Of a stretch of 64,000 bases of DNA, positions 21,601 through 36,600 are shown piece after piece. The notes beneath the pieces were generated by a model. It did no database searches. It had not been told where the DNA came from and saw only the letters and a program-made list of their open reading frames with translations. A program made the translations under genes and the position numbers. Each line of letters starts with the position of its first letter. Within the stretch, counting starts at the first letter, position 1. This DNA comes from Monarcha castaneiventris obscurior (taxonomy: Eukaryota; Chordata; Aves; Passeriformes; Monarchidae). The stretch spans positions 6,757,001 through 6,821,000 of the forward strand of contig JAMPIT010000230.1 in the NCBI GenBank assembly GCA_026261815.1. Direction: 5' to 3'.

Positions 21601-24600
21601 AGACTGCAAGGGCTTCTGCATGTTCAGGCCACTATGGTGCATTACCAATTTTCTCAGTAATTTTGGATTAATGTCCATAACCATAGTCTGCTTTCTTCAC
21701 ATTCTGTATTTGTGCTTATAATGTCTCCTTTGCACACTTTTTGATTCCATAGGCAGCTCAATAACTAGGCAGAAATCAGATGTTCACAAATTTTACGACT
21801 TAAGCAAGTTTGAGACACTTAAGGTTAAAGCATATTCATCATGAGTCTCTATCTTAGGCAGGCCTGAGATAAATGATTGCAAATACAATGCAGCAAATCA
21901 CTTTCAAAAAACTTACACAAAAGACACACCAGATATAACACTTGAAATCCCCCCCAACAAAAAGAGCAAAATAAAATCACCTGTGGAAAGTCTCAAAGTC
22001 ATTGTTACATTCAGGTAATTTTTTACTGCCTGCATAGGTTTGGATTCATATGCCCAATGCCAAAGTGTGGGAGAAAAATCTTCTACCAATAATAGTAACT
22101 GGACCATTTGCTTTGTTCTACCCCTGCTGCAAACAGACCTGGATTTCAGAAGTGAATCCTGCAATATACAGGATCAAGTGATAACACATTCAAATTAAAT
22201 GAAAAAAACCCCAAGCTAAATATGTAAAGATTGCAATCACACCAGATATAAGGGCAGGAAATTTAATACTGTGCTGGGCTCAATACCTCCCCCTTTTTCC
22301 CCCCAGTATTTTAAACCTTGCAATCAATCACTCAGAACACTCTAAAAGTATTATGTAAGTAGAGAACAGAGCCAATTATTGCAGAGGGTGGATAGGAGAG
22401 CTTAGTGTTAATTTCCCACAGCACACTCACCTTTCAGTGCTGCTGGATGTGGCAGCATCCTTGCATGTTATCAGTTTCCTCTGAATGGCAGGTGCAATAT
22501 CCTTTAGAATTAAAGTTTTGTGCTTACCTATTTGAAATAAGGTGAGTTGAAATGTGTCACAAAACCAGTAATTTATCAAAAAAACAGCCCCACCCTTCCA
22601 TATTTTAATAGAATAACATTAAACATAAAAGATTGCTTAATGGAAAATTAGATATTAAATTGGATTTTCACTGTCATGGATTACCTACAGTGTATTTCAA
22701 TGTAGTACATGAAAAGAAAGAAGGAAAAAGGACAAAAATGTTTTGACTGACCTTTAATTATAATCACAATGCAGACAGTAGCTGTTAGACTAAAAATCCC
22801 TTCAATTTCTTCAGAGAGAATGCACTCCATTAATTCATTTAAAATTGACCTAAGGAAAAAATAAAGCAAAAAAATGTCATAAACCATATTTCCTTCAAAA
22901 TAGAACCAAACAGAACATATTTGTAATTATGTTACCCTGCCACCACAGCTTCAAAGACACCATGTACGACAAAGCAGTGGTGATTGGGTAACCAAAGATT
23001 GTGCACTGCCTCTGGAACTGAAAATATCAGAGTTAGCAGAATGGTAAATTGCTTGGGAAGAAAATAAAAAAGTCTACAAACAGAAAAAGTTGCTGTTAAG
23101 AGAAGTGAAGAGCTTGTGGTATATTTTAGAAAGTCAGTCCATGAAAAAACTACTGGTTCTACTGGAATTTAACTCACAGAATTTGTACTGAAATTTCTAA
23201 CTTGAACTTCTACTGAAGTTTGAAAAAATATGTTCTGTGACTCCATTGGTTTGCTAGTACCTACTCAGGCTTAATTAACATTTTGACCTTAAATGTGTTC
23301 CTCATAAATATTAAAATAGATGGTTTTCCAATTACAACCCAGGGAAGACCATTTTTAACTAAACATGCCCTGGAACACTTCCAAACAACATTTTAGTTAC
23401 TGAAACTATAGACAGAATAACAGAACCATGACAGCAGCTCCTCGTAAAATACTAACTCAATATGTATCTTAAGAGATTTTGTCACTTCTAGCAAAGTATT
23501 ACCAGCAAACTCTAGTGGTGTTTTGGGATATATATCAAGTTAAGAAAAATGAAACAAGAGAGTCACAGATGGGGCTTAGCAACCAAACTAAACTGTAGCA
23601 GGGAGTAAGTCAATACTTATGGAATGGGAAAAGTAACTGGTCATTAGTGTTTGTGGTAAAAAAACCAAATTTAACTCAGAAGAAATTCTCAAAACCAGAG
23701 ACAAATAAAAAAGCAAGAGGGATAAAACAGGAGATGAAAGAGATCCATAATCCTCATACTCCTCAGAGCACAGAGCTAAATGCTCTGTGAAGAACTAAAG
23801 GGGAAACTGAGAACAGCAATGTTACAGTAACTTTCTCTAATATATATCAAAATACTTTTAGCAATATTATTATCTGTTACGAAAACTGAAGATCATGCAT
23901 AGCCAATTCTGACCTCAATTGTTCTTCAGGCTTTTTATTGTGCTAAGATATCAAAATTAAATATGCAGTTAAGAACCAGTTCAGTAAAAACGCTTTGCAG
24001 AAATTCAAATATTGCTTCTAGGAGCTGAGAAAGATGAAGTATCTCTAGCTCTAGAAATAAGCATGATGAAGTTGCTCATGTATTGCATCGTATTCATTGT
24101 ATCGTTGTGGACTACTGTCACCAAGCATTGATTCCATTTCACATTGCTCTTAAATTGCTAACGGACAGTACTGGGATCAGAGTCCTGACTTCATTGTTAG
24201 CATTGTTTGGGTCACTAAGCACACTCTTAACCTCCATGAAGGAAGACAGGAATTTCATTAACCTGTAACAAGACTCACTGCAGCTGCCTTTCCCCACCTC
24301 CCTCTGAAAAAGGGTCACATGAGCCTGCAGGCAAAGATAAAATAGAACAGAACAATAAGCTGTTTAAAAATACATATAAGGTTCAGAGGTAAGTAATTGG
24401 TTCCTATACAGATAGCTCCCTACTAAAGTAAAGGATACTCACACAATTGGACAGATAGTGCCAAGCCTCCCAGTATTATCACTGCTATGGGGATTGAAAT
24501 TCAGTGCTAGAGACTGACTGGTTAGGACTGAAAATAAAACAGATGCTGCAGAACTCAGAGCAAGATGACTGTGAGCTCACAGAGCAGAAGTTCACATTAG

Positions 24601-27600
24601 ATTTCATAATTTCAAAGGCTTTCGTGTTGACATGAAGATTTCTGAAATATTGAATTATTTACTACTAGACTCTGATTATGGTCTATCAATACAGATCTAT
24701 AAAAGAGCCTTAAAAGTTGTCTCAATTCTGAGGCACCAGTAGAAACAGATGGAAATTATCTCCTAGATCTTTGCCCCAAAAAGATGAATACTAGAAGATA
24801 GATACATTTTTTCCCAAGTACTCAGAAACAATTTGGCCCAAACTTGCAGTTTTCTCCACCAAAAATCGACAAGATTCACCTTGATCACTACACGAAAAAG
24901 TTTAAGAAGAATTAATTGATTTTTTGTATCTCTTTTGAAAAGAGATGTGTAAAATAATTGTTTCACTAAAAGAGAACACCTTGATAGAGAGCTGCTGCCT
25001 CATGGAAGAACAAGATTTGGATTAGTTGGACTATTGCTGGACTCCCTGGAGTCTTTCGTTTTGCAAATTCAACTAGAATTAGAGAAGGATTGAAAAGAAA
25101 AAAACACCTCATGACAGCAGAGACAGGGCTATTCAGTGCCTGTCAGATGAGGAGGTTAGGAAGAGGAATTAGTTATGGTAAATCAGGGAGAATGATAGGA
25201 CTTCTAAGCCCCTTTATCATTTAAAACAAGTCTAGTGTGTACAGTCATGTAAAGAAAAATTGAATATGAACAAACTAAGCAAAATGAGTTGTGAGAATTT
25301 TAGAAAATATTCAGGGCCCCCAATAAATACAGCCAATAACCCTCTCCCTCCCCAGTTTAAGTCTTAAAAAATAAATAACATAAGCTCACTTTTGGAGGCT
25401 TTTAGCACTCAGATACTTTATATTTTGAAAGTTGTAACTTTAATACAGCCATAGGTAGATGTCACCTCGTTGCAGATGTTCAACTAAAGGATGAATTCTA
25501 TTTCTGGCAAATATTTTATCTCATCTTAATATCTCTGTATTGAGGGGACTCAGCTTTATAAGTATCTTATGGAAGAAGCAAGACAAGATGTGTGATTAAA
25601 AAACTCATCATGATTAACAGTCTTGTAAATAAGAAGCACTCTTGGTTAAAAAAATGGACTCAGTACCAGCAATCAATACCTACAGGCAATATGTCTAGAA
25701 AAAGGGATTATGAAATAGTCCAGATAAAGTTAGAAAGCAACTAGTTCTTCAAAATTTATTTGACTTTAGAAATTAAAATTTTATTGACTACATATAAACT
25801 GTTCTGTATTAGCAACAACCTTGGACAAATTAATATAGAAACATTTACCTGACAACATTAACTGACTTCATAATTACAACCATTAAACTGCTTGAAAGAG
25901 GGGGAAGGTCTGAAACAGCCTTTGGTATAGTCAAGTCTTTTTCACTGGAAGCCTGAAAAAAAAATCAACAACTGTTATAGCTCAAGATATGTATGCAGAA
26001 TATTGTATTTCTATTATTACACTAACCAGAACCTATCCTTAAATAATTAGAACATTCACGAGTATTCTTTGATTAGCTTTAACCCAACTGTGTTGTGTCC
26101 AAATAAACAAAACTAATTTAAATTAGAAAGACTGAAATTAAACCAAATAAACAGTATTTGTACCAAGGCAAATATTCTCTGCAGTTGTTCTTACCAGAAG
26201 TTTCATTCAACTACACTGGTGGTCACTCTTTATAAAGGCACAGCCTATCAAACCCAAATGAGTCCCCTCTGTGGCTCCAAGTTGAAGTGTGCATCTGTAA
26301 TTTCTAAACATAACTTCAGTGACAGTGATTTTCTGAATACTGCTCTTTTTGGTATGAAGTTCCGAATAGCATGACAAATACTTAGTTTGAACTGAATTTT
26401 GATCTACAATAACCTGGGGGCAGGGAAAACCCCAGCTCAGATGAGTGACTAGAATGAACACTCAATCTGTGAATATGAATCTCCAGTATACTCAAGCCCA
26501 TAAATGTTTCCTCTGCATCATCTGCATAGAGCACCTGTCACCCCACAGCCTCTCAGCAGATACATTAATATCTGCAGGCAAACATCTGGTACTGTTCCAG
26601 CACCTCCTGTAACAGAACCTTGGAAGTCGCTCTGTGGTACTTTCTGGGAACTGTTTCTTGCTCTGTTTCTGACACATCCAGGGCCCATAGCAAAAGTACA
26701 GCCTCTGCTGAAGAGCCTCTGCTCTTCCTTGTTAGTTCTCAAAGCTTCCAATCTTACTAATCATATTTGATCCTAACACTACCTGCATTAGAAAAATGGA
26801 GTGGGAATGCTCCCCTTTTTCCTTTAAGGACAGTCGTGGTTCCTCAGACTTTCAGAACATGAAATAACCTTTGTCTACACATTCTTTTCAGTAATAGAGA
26901 TTCTTTCTTTACTTTCCAAAGCAACTCAGATATTTGGAAATCCTCTGCACAAACAGCAAGGGAACTAAAAAAAGATGCAGCACACGAAATGTCTCTGTAT
27001 CGAAGCAGAGAATGCACAAGTGACCAGTGCCAAGCATGGCATTAGCCTGCTTTGAAACAGAACCTTATGGGACCATTCCAAGAATAGGGAATGGGAATCT
27101 GTCACACATCAGTGGTTCACTTCCTAAGCTCCCCAATGCTGGGTGAGATGAAATGAGGGAGGTTCAGAAGAAGCCCCTGCCCTCCTCCTTTCCCTGAGTT
27201 CTAATTGCTGAACATGATGTGTTCAGCATGGTGTGGAGTAAGCCTTTGACCAGTTTGTGCCCATGGCCTCGGCTGTGTCCCGTCTCAGCCTCCTCCCTAC
27301 CCACACCCTTATTTTTTTTGAGCAAGGGTGAAGGGAAGAGGGAAACCTTGACACTCTGCAAGCTCTGCTCAGCAGCAGCCAAAACGAACTGGTGTGTCCT
27401 CAACAGTGCTTTGGTCACAAACACCAAGCTCAGCAGCACAGGGACTGCAGGGAGGAAAGCTGACTCCTTCCCAGCCAGACCCAAACAACCCAGACAAAAA
27501 CACACAGAGGGAATATCCCAGAACCACGTTGTTAATCTTCAACACTGCCTAACTGCTAAGTTCTCCTGTCAGAGGCAGATACTGAAATAGGTATCAGAAC

Positions 27601-30600
27601 AAGTCTGTTCCTACACAGTTCTAGTCAGAAATCTGAGAGATGAACTCTAATATGAAATCACAGCAAATAAAATTTCCTGTTTGTTCCATGCCAACACACA
27701 CAAAATCCTCATCTGCAGTACAAAGATCAATTTTCTGAATAAAGCTCTGTTGTTCCAACATAACATTTAAAGAGCAGAAAGTGTTAAATAGAAACAAGAA
27801 AATCAGGATTAACTTCACCTTCTGTAGCACACAATTTATCTCTGCTACTATTGCAGCCAAGAGAGTGGAGAGTACACCTTGGTGAACTGCTGGGAATGAG
27901 GAATGCCAGCACTGCAGTGCATGGATGAATTCTCCAAGAGGCATCTGAATAGAGTGAATCAACTAAAACCAAAAAGAAAAACACATCTTTTTTTTCAGAT
28001 TGCTTGAGTATAACTGAAATACATCAGCAAACCTCTCTGTGAAGAAATGCAGACCACACTTTGAAAGCTTTTGAGATATTCTAGTCACTTGGGATCAGAG
28101 GGGGAATCAGCAACGTTTGGGAAGTCTACTCACAAGTTTGAGAGAAAGAAACAAAGCAATGGTTGTTACAAAAAAGAACTGAATATTTTTCAGAAGTCCT
28201 GAAAAGTAGATCATCAAATTTTCTGGAGTGATTCACCTATTTCACTACTATCTAGGATCTGCTTTAAAAAAACGAGTCAACTTTTCTGTGAAGATGTGAG
28301 ATTTTCAAGAATTTTAGAACATCATACATATTTTGAAGTCGGTATCATTCACGCTAAAAGAAATAAATAATAAAGAAAACTTCTCCCCCCTCCAAAATCA
28401 TAATATACATAAACAAATCCTTTGCTCTGGATTGAGAAAGTTCATCTAACTGCAGATAAAATTAACAACCTAGAAGTACTAGCACAGTCCAGAATCACTG
28501 GCAACAGAATGTTCTGCAATTTACTGGTTCTTCTGTCAAGATGAGACCAAAATGGACCAAAAAAAATTGTTAACAAGAAAACTTAGAAAATTTAACTGAA
28601 AATTTAATCACGTGTCTTCTCAAACAGTCGGTAATAGTGAGGTAACAACCTCAAAAAACACATTTGCATAAAAATTATGGATTCATCTACACATGAGGTA
28701 GCAATTTACACTGTAATATGATACCTGAATCCCTTCTTCCTGTTGTTTCTTGAGTCTACATGCCACACATTCTAAAATTTTCTGAAAGACGTTCTGTAGA
28801 GTGTGGAAAAGATTTGTCACTTCATCTGTCTCAGTATTCTGAGTTAAAGAAGCTTCAATAATTTCTTTTAGAGCGCACAGTAACACTGGAGCACAAAAGC
28901 CACCTCTCTCTAGAGAAAGAGATAAATACCATAATATAAAAGTTGTAATATTCATCAGATACAAGCTTAGAATGAAACTTAGATACAACAAACAGTGATA
29001 GTTTACAAGTGTAGACAATACATTTAGCTTCTGAGCACCCTTAGCGGCAATTTTCACACCGTTCAATTAATATTTTAAGTATGAACCCAGTGTTCCTTCC
29101 AATTCCTGAAAGTTAGGGATTAAGACTGCTAATACAAGAAAAGTCAGTTAAGTATAAATGCAGATGTTGCTCTTAGTACAAAATATGGTACCTGTTTGCA
29201 TAATCAGAAGAGCCATTTCTAAAAGGTGTGCTTGAAACGTGAGATTTCCCAAGCCCACCATTATGACATCTTTACATACTGTCAGGTAGGCCTAGAAGAG
29301 AAGTGCAAAATTACATGAAACCCAAACTTTATGCAAAGTAACCACTCAGTAAAACTTAATAAACCCATGAACTCTTAGCCAAGGTGCCCTGAGCTGGTGT
29401 TACCTAACTGGAGTTACTCAGTTCACACCTGTTGAAAAGCACAAATTCCAACTAGTCCTCCAAATGCTTCCATTGCCCTTTCCAACAGTAAATGGTTTCT
29501 CAAAAGGCAGTAAATCCTCTCTTTTTACTCAGGCTCAGATCAAAGGCATTGATACTTAACATTTACTGAGGCAAGATATGACATCTCTGCCTGCCTTGAA
29601 TAGCAAAATTAAAACCAGCAAACAAAAAGAGCTTTTCCCTACAGAGACACACAGATGTTACATACTAAACAGAAGTCTAGACGGAGCAGAGAACTTTGAA
29701 TCACTCTGTGTATACGTGAGCTGAGTTGTTCAAGGACACCGACTATGACTACAGTGTGCCAAATCTACCCTTCCACCAAAATCTGGTGAAAGCTCAGTGC
29801 TAAAATCCACCTTGGGTTACATGATATGTCAGAGGAATGCAACAGAAAACAACTCAAAACTAGCTAAAACTCCACCCACATCATATCATCAAATGCTTTC
29901 TCTGAAGGGCAAATCAAGATCGGGGTAAGGGACACTGTAAGCGATGACACAAATGCCAGTGCAGTTTGTCTGCATACAAATTGCTACACATACAGCTTTT
30001 CACATTGAAAGCATCTTGATTTATATTATACGAATCCTCTAACCTGGATAATTAATTCAGAAACATTACTGTGTTTTGAAATACCATCATCTTGATCACT
30101 TGCTAGTATAAAAGGTACAACTTGAGTTTCTATCCAAGCACTTGTCTCGTTCAGAAGTGAAAGGTAATCTTCTCCTTCTTCAGAAAACTGAAAAAAAACC
30201 AAAGGAAAGTTTACCAAATGTCTTTCCAGTTGTTTTGGAATTTCCTTATACTGTCAACTGGAACTCCAGCTTATTTTAGAAAGCTATAGCCATACCTTGT
30301 GCTGAAGATGAATACTCAACCTGCAAAAGAGGCTGAAAGCTCTTAGACTGGTTGCTTGATTCCAGCCACCAGAAGCTGTTCCTTTGAGAATTGAGCCAAG
30401 AACCCTCTGAAATATCAAGGCGTACATTTATATTTTTCAGAAAACCCTTTCAAATGTTTCTTTCCTCAACAGCTTTGAGCAAAAGGTTAAAAAAAAACCC
30501 AAGCCCATACAAACAGCAAAGCACCAACCCCAAAAAAGCAACAAGCATACTTCAATTACTTCCATTTTGCCATAACTGATTTTCAGACTATTCCTTATTC

Positions 30601-33600
30601 GTATACTCTAAAAGTCAGGTCCCTTAAAAACACTCAACACTAGATCACAAAGATTTTGAGACACCTAAAACTGAGAAGCCGGTTAAAATCTGCCATCTAT
30701 AAACAATTCTGAACTACTACACTTCTAGTTTAGAGTATTTGTTTGAAGCACAAATCAAAAGGAAAACCTTTTTACAAAGGGAGAGGGGATCATGAAGCTC
30801 ATTTATTTGTTCTTGCAGGCCTTTAGTTTGACTCAGGCAATATATGATTAAGCACTTATTTTATAAGCACTGCTTATGGTATGAAGAAAACTACCTTTGC
30901 AGCACCAAGGATTTTCAAAAGCTTCTTCAGTTTCTTTTTAGGAACAGAAAGGAGGCAACCACGATTGACAGGATGAGTCAATAAATACTCAATGTAATCA
31001 ATTGCCAAGTCTGGCTTTGATTCCTGTGTTACGTGGATACGTACTCGACGTTCAGATGTTTTAGTATTCTAAATAAGAAGGAAGCACAAAACCAGTACAA
31101 CTCTGTTAGTATCTGACTTTAGAACCAATTTCAAAGCAGAATATAATAGAGCATTAAAAAGTCTTATTCTATTAAAAAAAAGCATGATGCCTTAACGCAA
31201 TCTGGCAATTCCTTAATCCCCTGTCATATGCATATGCACACCTTTGTTGGGGTGAGTGTGTCAGACAGCCAATCACAGGCTAATTCCATAATGTGCCCCA
31301 CTTGGCCCCAGCGACACAGGCAGTCAATCAGGGTAGAATATTTGCTTTTGTCAGCTCCACTGTCAATATTTCTGAGTCTGGAAATCACACCACAGCTTAA
31401 AAGAAAACAAACAGACGAGATCTATTAACTTTACACCCATAAGTGCAGAAAAATCCAAAGAAAAACTATTAGTATAATACAAACAAAGGACTTACCAATG
31501 GCTTAGACAGACTTGAACATCACAAATTTTACTAACTTATTACCGTTTTTAGTGGCTTAATTGATCCAAATGGGCATTTAATACATCAAGTTGTCAAAAG
31601 TTAACAAATATAGCCAACAAGAAATGTCTTGTTATTCACAGTTTGGATTTCAAAACAGTACCTGAATGTAGGAATAGCAGCAGGGGGCATAAAGGATGCC
31701 AGAATAACCAATGGAGTCGTGCACCGCTCATCCTAGGATAAAATAATTCCATTCTATGACATAAATGTACAGGTACACACATGCAAGCAAAACCAAAGAG
31801 TACTGAAGAAGTATGATTAAATTTTCTCAGTTGAAGGATTTGCCTTTTTCGCTACAAATGGGACTGAAAGGAGCTCAAAACAGTATGTGGCTTGCAATCT
31901 GAAATGTCTGATTCCTGTTCTTGGAAGTCAATTACCGATTATTGCATTCTTTAGCTTTCTGACAAACTGCCAGAATAACTACCATGAATAGTTATGGCTC
32001 CATTAGGTTAATAATCACTGCAAAAGAAATAACAGCTCTGCCTTACTTTTTTTTCCAGTAGTGACTAATGTTTAACTGCACAACCATGACACCATCTAAT
32101 TCCTCTCAAGTAACCAGTGCCTTAAATGAAAATTTATTCACATTACAAACTTACTAAAGGACTCTAAAGAAAAGGGTTCTTATATAACAATGGTAATCTT
32201 TAATGCACTATTATTCATTACAACCTGTCATAATACATGGTCTAGGTCACAACATAATCTTACTCAGGTTATATAGAAACCAATCTATGTTAAGAACTCT
32301 TCAAAAATGGTTTATTTCTATGTCCAAGCTTCATGAAAATAGCCAAATTTTTATCACCTACTTAGCCATTCCAAGATCTAAAACCTTTTTTAAAGCTCAT
32401 ACTTTTAAAAGAACATTTAAAATATATTTGTAGCTTTTTCAAGAAAGAGACAGGCTGCTTCTGTATGTTTGCAGCCTTTTAGGAACTAAGCCTCTGATGA
32501 CAGTTCCTTTTAGATCCAAGCTGCTTACTTGCTATAAGAATATCAAAGAAGTTGCTTGCTAAAGCTGGATATCTTGTCTGTTCACCAGACCCTTTCAGAA
32601 GGGATGCTACATCCTCTACCGAAAAAGATTTGGAATGTCTTTGACAACTTCCAAATGCTTTCAGGGTAGAGAGCATTTGGTGTATCCGTGCTGCAGAATA
32701 TTACGGAGCAATGAACTACTTTTCACTCCCTGATTATCTAAAGCAAAGTTGCAGTGGAACAGCCACCATAACTCAGGATACTTCAGCATAAAGCCCATCA
32801 ACTAAGAAAGATACATCCAGTACGTAATCCTTCCAAATGCACTCTGGGTGTAGCAGCCACTATTGGCCACTCTCATGATGGCATCCTCCTCAAGAATAAC
32901 ACTAAAACAATTAAAGCAAAGAGACTGATAACTTGAAAATGACTGATTTTAATTTAATTAATTAATTGCCTGTATCAAACCAAAGCAATAAATAAGTGCA
33001 TCAACAGATCATTGGAGAGTAGATTCAAATCGGCAGAAACCTCAGAATCACAGAATGGTGTGGGTTGGAAGTGACCTTAGAGATCATCTCATTCCAACCA
33101 CGCTGCCAAGGGCAGGGACATGTTCCACTAAGCCAGGTTGTTCCAAGCCCCATCTAACCTGTCCCTGAACACTTCAAGGGATGGGGCAGCCACAGCTTCT
33201 CTGGACAATCTGTGCCAGTGTCTCACCACCCTCACAATAAGGAATTTCTTCCTAATATTTAATCTAAACATACTTTCTCTTAGTTTGAATCCATTACCCC
33301 TTGTCCTGTCACCACATGCTCTTGTGAAAAATCCTTCTCTGTCTTTCTTGCAGGCCCCCTTCAGGCACTGGAAGGCTGAAATTAGGTCACCCCAAAGCTT
33401 TCTTTCCAGGCTGAACAATCCCAATTCTTTTAGCCTTCTCCTTTAGGAGAGGTGCTCCATCCCTCTCATCATCTTGGTGGCCTCCTTTGGACTCACTCCA
33501 GCAGGTCAGCAGGAACACGTTTGGCTTTCTGGGCTGCAAGTGCACTCTGCCACCTCAAATTCAGTGAAAAAGGAGCCTCAGCTGCTTCGGCTGCAGCTGA

Positions 33601-36600
33601 ATCATAAGAAGTGGTGCTGGTGGAACAGTCTGGGCAACAATGGGTAGAAAAACATATGGACTCTAATGGACACTGAGTACTTATTCTGCAATGGCACATT
33701 TGCATTTACTGTTTTCCAGAAGTTCCAAAACATTCAGAAGAATAAAACCCTAGAAAAATCTTACAAGGAGAGCAATTTATTGCATAAGTATTTCTGAGCT
33801 GACTATTTAGATAATGGTTCATCAGTCAGACACTGCAGCTGGAGAATAGTTTCTACCCATTTGTGGGATTCCAAAAAAACTTGCTGTTGTTTGTGGTTTA
33901 TAGAAACAATGAAAAAGAATACTTAATGCCATAAAAATAGATAAAAGACATAAAACATGAAAGCATCTGAAGAAAATATTAAGAAAATACAGGAAAATCT
34001 AGGCTTTCTTTACCTGAAATACTTTAAAATATTCAGGAAGTACAGAAGCAAACTTCCTGATAGCATAATCTTTGGCATCTTCATTGTGATCTAGTGCTCT
34101 GTGGATACTTCTCCAGAGTATTACAGTGATCTCCAACAAGCTTGCCATACTGGCCACATCATTCACTGACAGCACATTATCCAACACCTGAAATACAAAC
34201 ACTTAGATGATATTACCCATTATATTTTCAAGTAGAAATTTATGTTAAAATAAGGCTTAAAAAAACACTGAAAATCCTTCTAGTCACTTTACAAAGGCAT
34301 TGTGGTTGCTGTTGACCGTGAACTCCACAATTCAGTCTTGCTCTCTCTCTAACTTCACGTATCTTGCAATGGTAATTTTAAAAATAATTTAACTGCAAAA
34401 CCAAACCAATTTATAATCAGCACTGGAATTAGGCAAGTATTAATTTAAAATATGCTTCATATTCCTTCTATCTTATTCTAGCTACTTGACCAAATTTCTA
34501 CTATCATAGGACATGAAAACCCAATAATGGCAGCTCCCCCCTTCCAGTACCACAGATACCCAAGGGCTTTCCTTTAGACTTCTGTTGTATCATTCACTGC
34601 CTATGTCTCAAGCACCACTGAAAAGAAGTTACCAGAATTTAGCATAAAGTGGGCTTTCTTACACTTTTGTTCTCCTTTTCGCTTCCTTCATCATCATCAT
34701 TCCCACTATCATGAGGACTCTCCTTCATTGCTTTCTGGATGCAGGCATTCAAGCAGCGCCGAATAGTGAGCATCAATTTAGCTAAGTTTAAATAGAAGAG
34801 GAATAAATTAGACATTTATTATTTGCTAAGACTGTTGCCAATAAATGCTTCTAATTATAATGCTGGAAAGCCAATATGAAAGAGTAGGCAACAGAACCAG
34901 AAAGAGCTAGGAAAAAAGGAGAAAAATTCCTTATAAAGGAAATGGAAAAAATGTGAACATGTTTTATATCCTCAAGTCTGAAGAAGAAATGGCAACATTA
35001 TCATCAGGTTCTGTAATTTTATTGTTAAAACAGTATACTAAAAAAACCCCAAAAAATAACCACCACTTTGTCAAATCAGAAACAGAGGAAGCTCCCACAA
35101 CTCCTACATTTCATCTGGCATAACTGTTAACTTAATGACCCATGTGCAAGAACACATTCCCATATGTCAATTCCCATCCCTATGTCAATTCCCATTCCCT
35201 CCTATGTCAATTTCCTTTCTTTGGAAAAGATGTCACAGCCCAACCATTGCACTCCTGCACAAGGAGCTCAGCTCTAGAAAAGGTGAATGGGTCATGCCCA
35301 CTCTGGTGGAAGTACAACAAGGTGATTTCATAACTGTGATTTCATAACTACCTTATCAAGGTGATCAGTTGGGAGGCAACAGTTTGGGCATTTCAACCAA
35401 GTCACTCCATGCTGACTACTTGGGTTTTATCAGAACTCCTCTGAAAAAAAATTTTCCTGATTTTACTTGGTTCAATAGCACTTTTCCAAAAAGCAGTGAC
35501 ATTCTGGGCAGTACATGCCCTCTTCACTGAAGCTTTTTGAAGGAGGACTTTTTAGATTTTCTCTCAGCAACTTGAAAATATTGATCCGCAAATCCCACAT
35601 AACCAGATTATCAGACATAAACACTTTTTCAGTTTCTGTAGAATCTTTCACATGAAGATCTCAAATCACTTAAAGCACCAGGGTATTTTGCTACCCTATT
35701 TCTACATGAGAAATAAGTATCAACTGAGATAGTTTTAAGGTATGCGTGGGGAGAAAGGGAAACAGAGGGACCAAGTACCACCACTGGCTGGAGTGTACAG
35801 TACAGCATCTAAGAGCAGAAATTAAAAGCTTTGATCTCCTCATTGTTGAAGAAGCTTATGACTTTGCCAGCAGTGCTTATTGCTGGTATCAAGAACTTAA
35901 AAAACTACTAACTAATATCATAGTAAGCCCAAAAAAATCTAGCAACAATGTACCACTGTTGCAGGAAAAAGAAAGAAAAGCATTTACATGGTGTGATATC
36001 AGTAATTCCTTAAACTCACAAGGTTTTTTACTTTACCTATATTGGTGGGGGCAGTGAATTCATAAGCATATTGATAGAACTTCCTGGCTGCTGCTGGATT
36101 CATCTGGATCAGAGTGACACAGCGCTCACACCACACGTCCTCGGGCTGGTTAATGGGGAAGAAGGAGTTCATCAGCAGGTTCACGATGCGCCGCGACACG
36201 GGCCGAGAATCGGCTTCAAGGCGAGACAGGAGATGCTCCATGGGACAGATATTCCAGAACTTTTTAAAGTGAGAAAAAGATATTAAAAGGAATTTTAAAA
36301 AATAGAGGAAAAAACCAGCACCTTCAAGTGATTTCCATGTCAACAGTCTCAACAAGTATAAGGAGCATTTACCAGGAAAACATGAACATTTTTTATTTTT
36401 ACTCAACACCGATGTACTGGAGGTCACATTCTGCTGCAATAATGTTATTTTGCTGTTCTGATGCTTCTGGTGTTCTAATCTCCTCATATTTCTGACTCAC
36501 TGGCAAAACTGTGGTTTAAGCAATTCCAGTTCAATACACCCGCAATACTAATGCAATTCCACAGATACAGGGAAGAACTGTTTACTCTACAAGGATATCA

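Larger units (their letters stand above)
31733..34013 (-). other. NCAPG2: NCAPG2 intron 16 (2.3 kb)
   Basis: Carries a CR1 fragment (33043-33510) and an adjacent segment (32480-32910) that looks like degenerate coding sequence. The remainder is AT-rich intron. Confidence 0.75.

Noticed and set aside
22735..22887. Continuation of the exon 26 frame past its donor
   Set aside because: The residues after IVIIIK are hydrophobic intron translation; the GTCAGT donor and exon 27 phase set the boundary at 22752.
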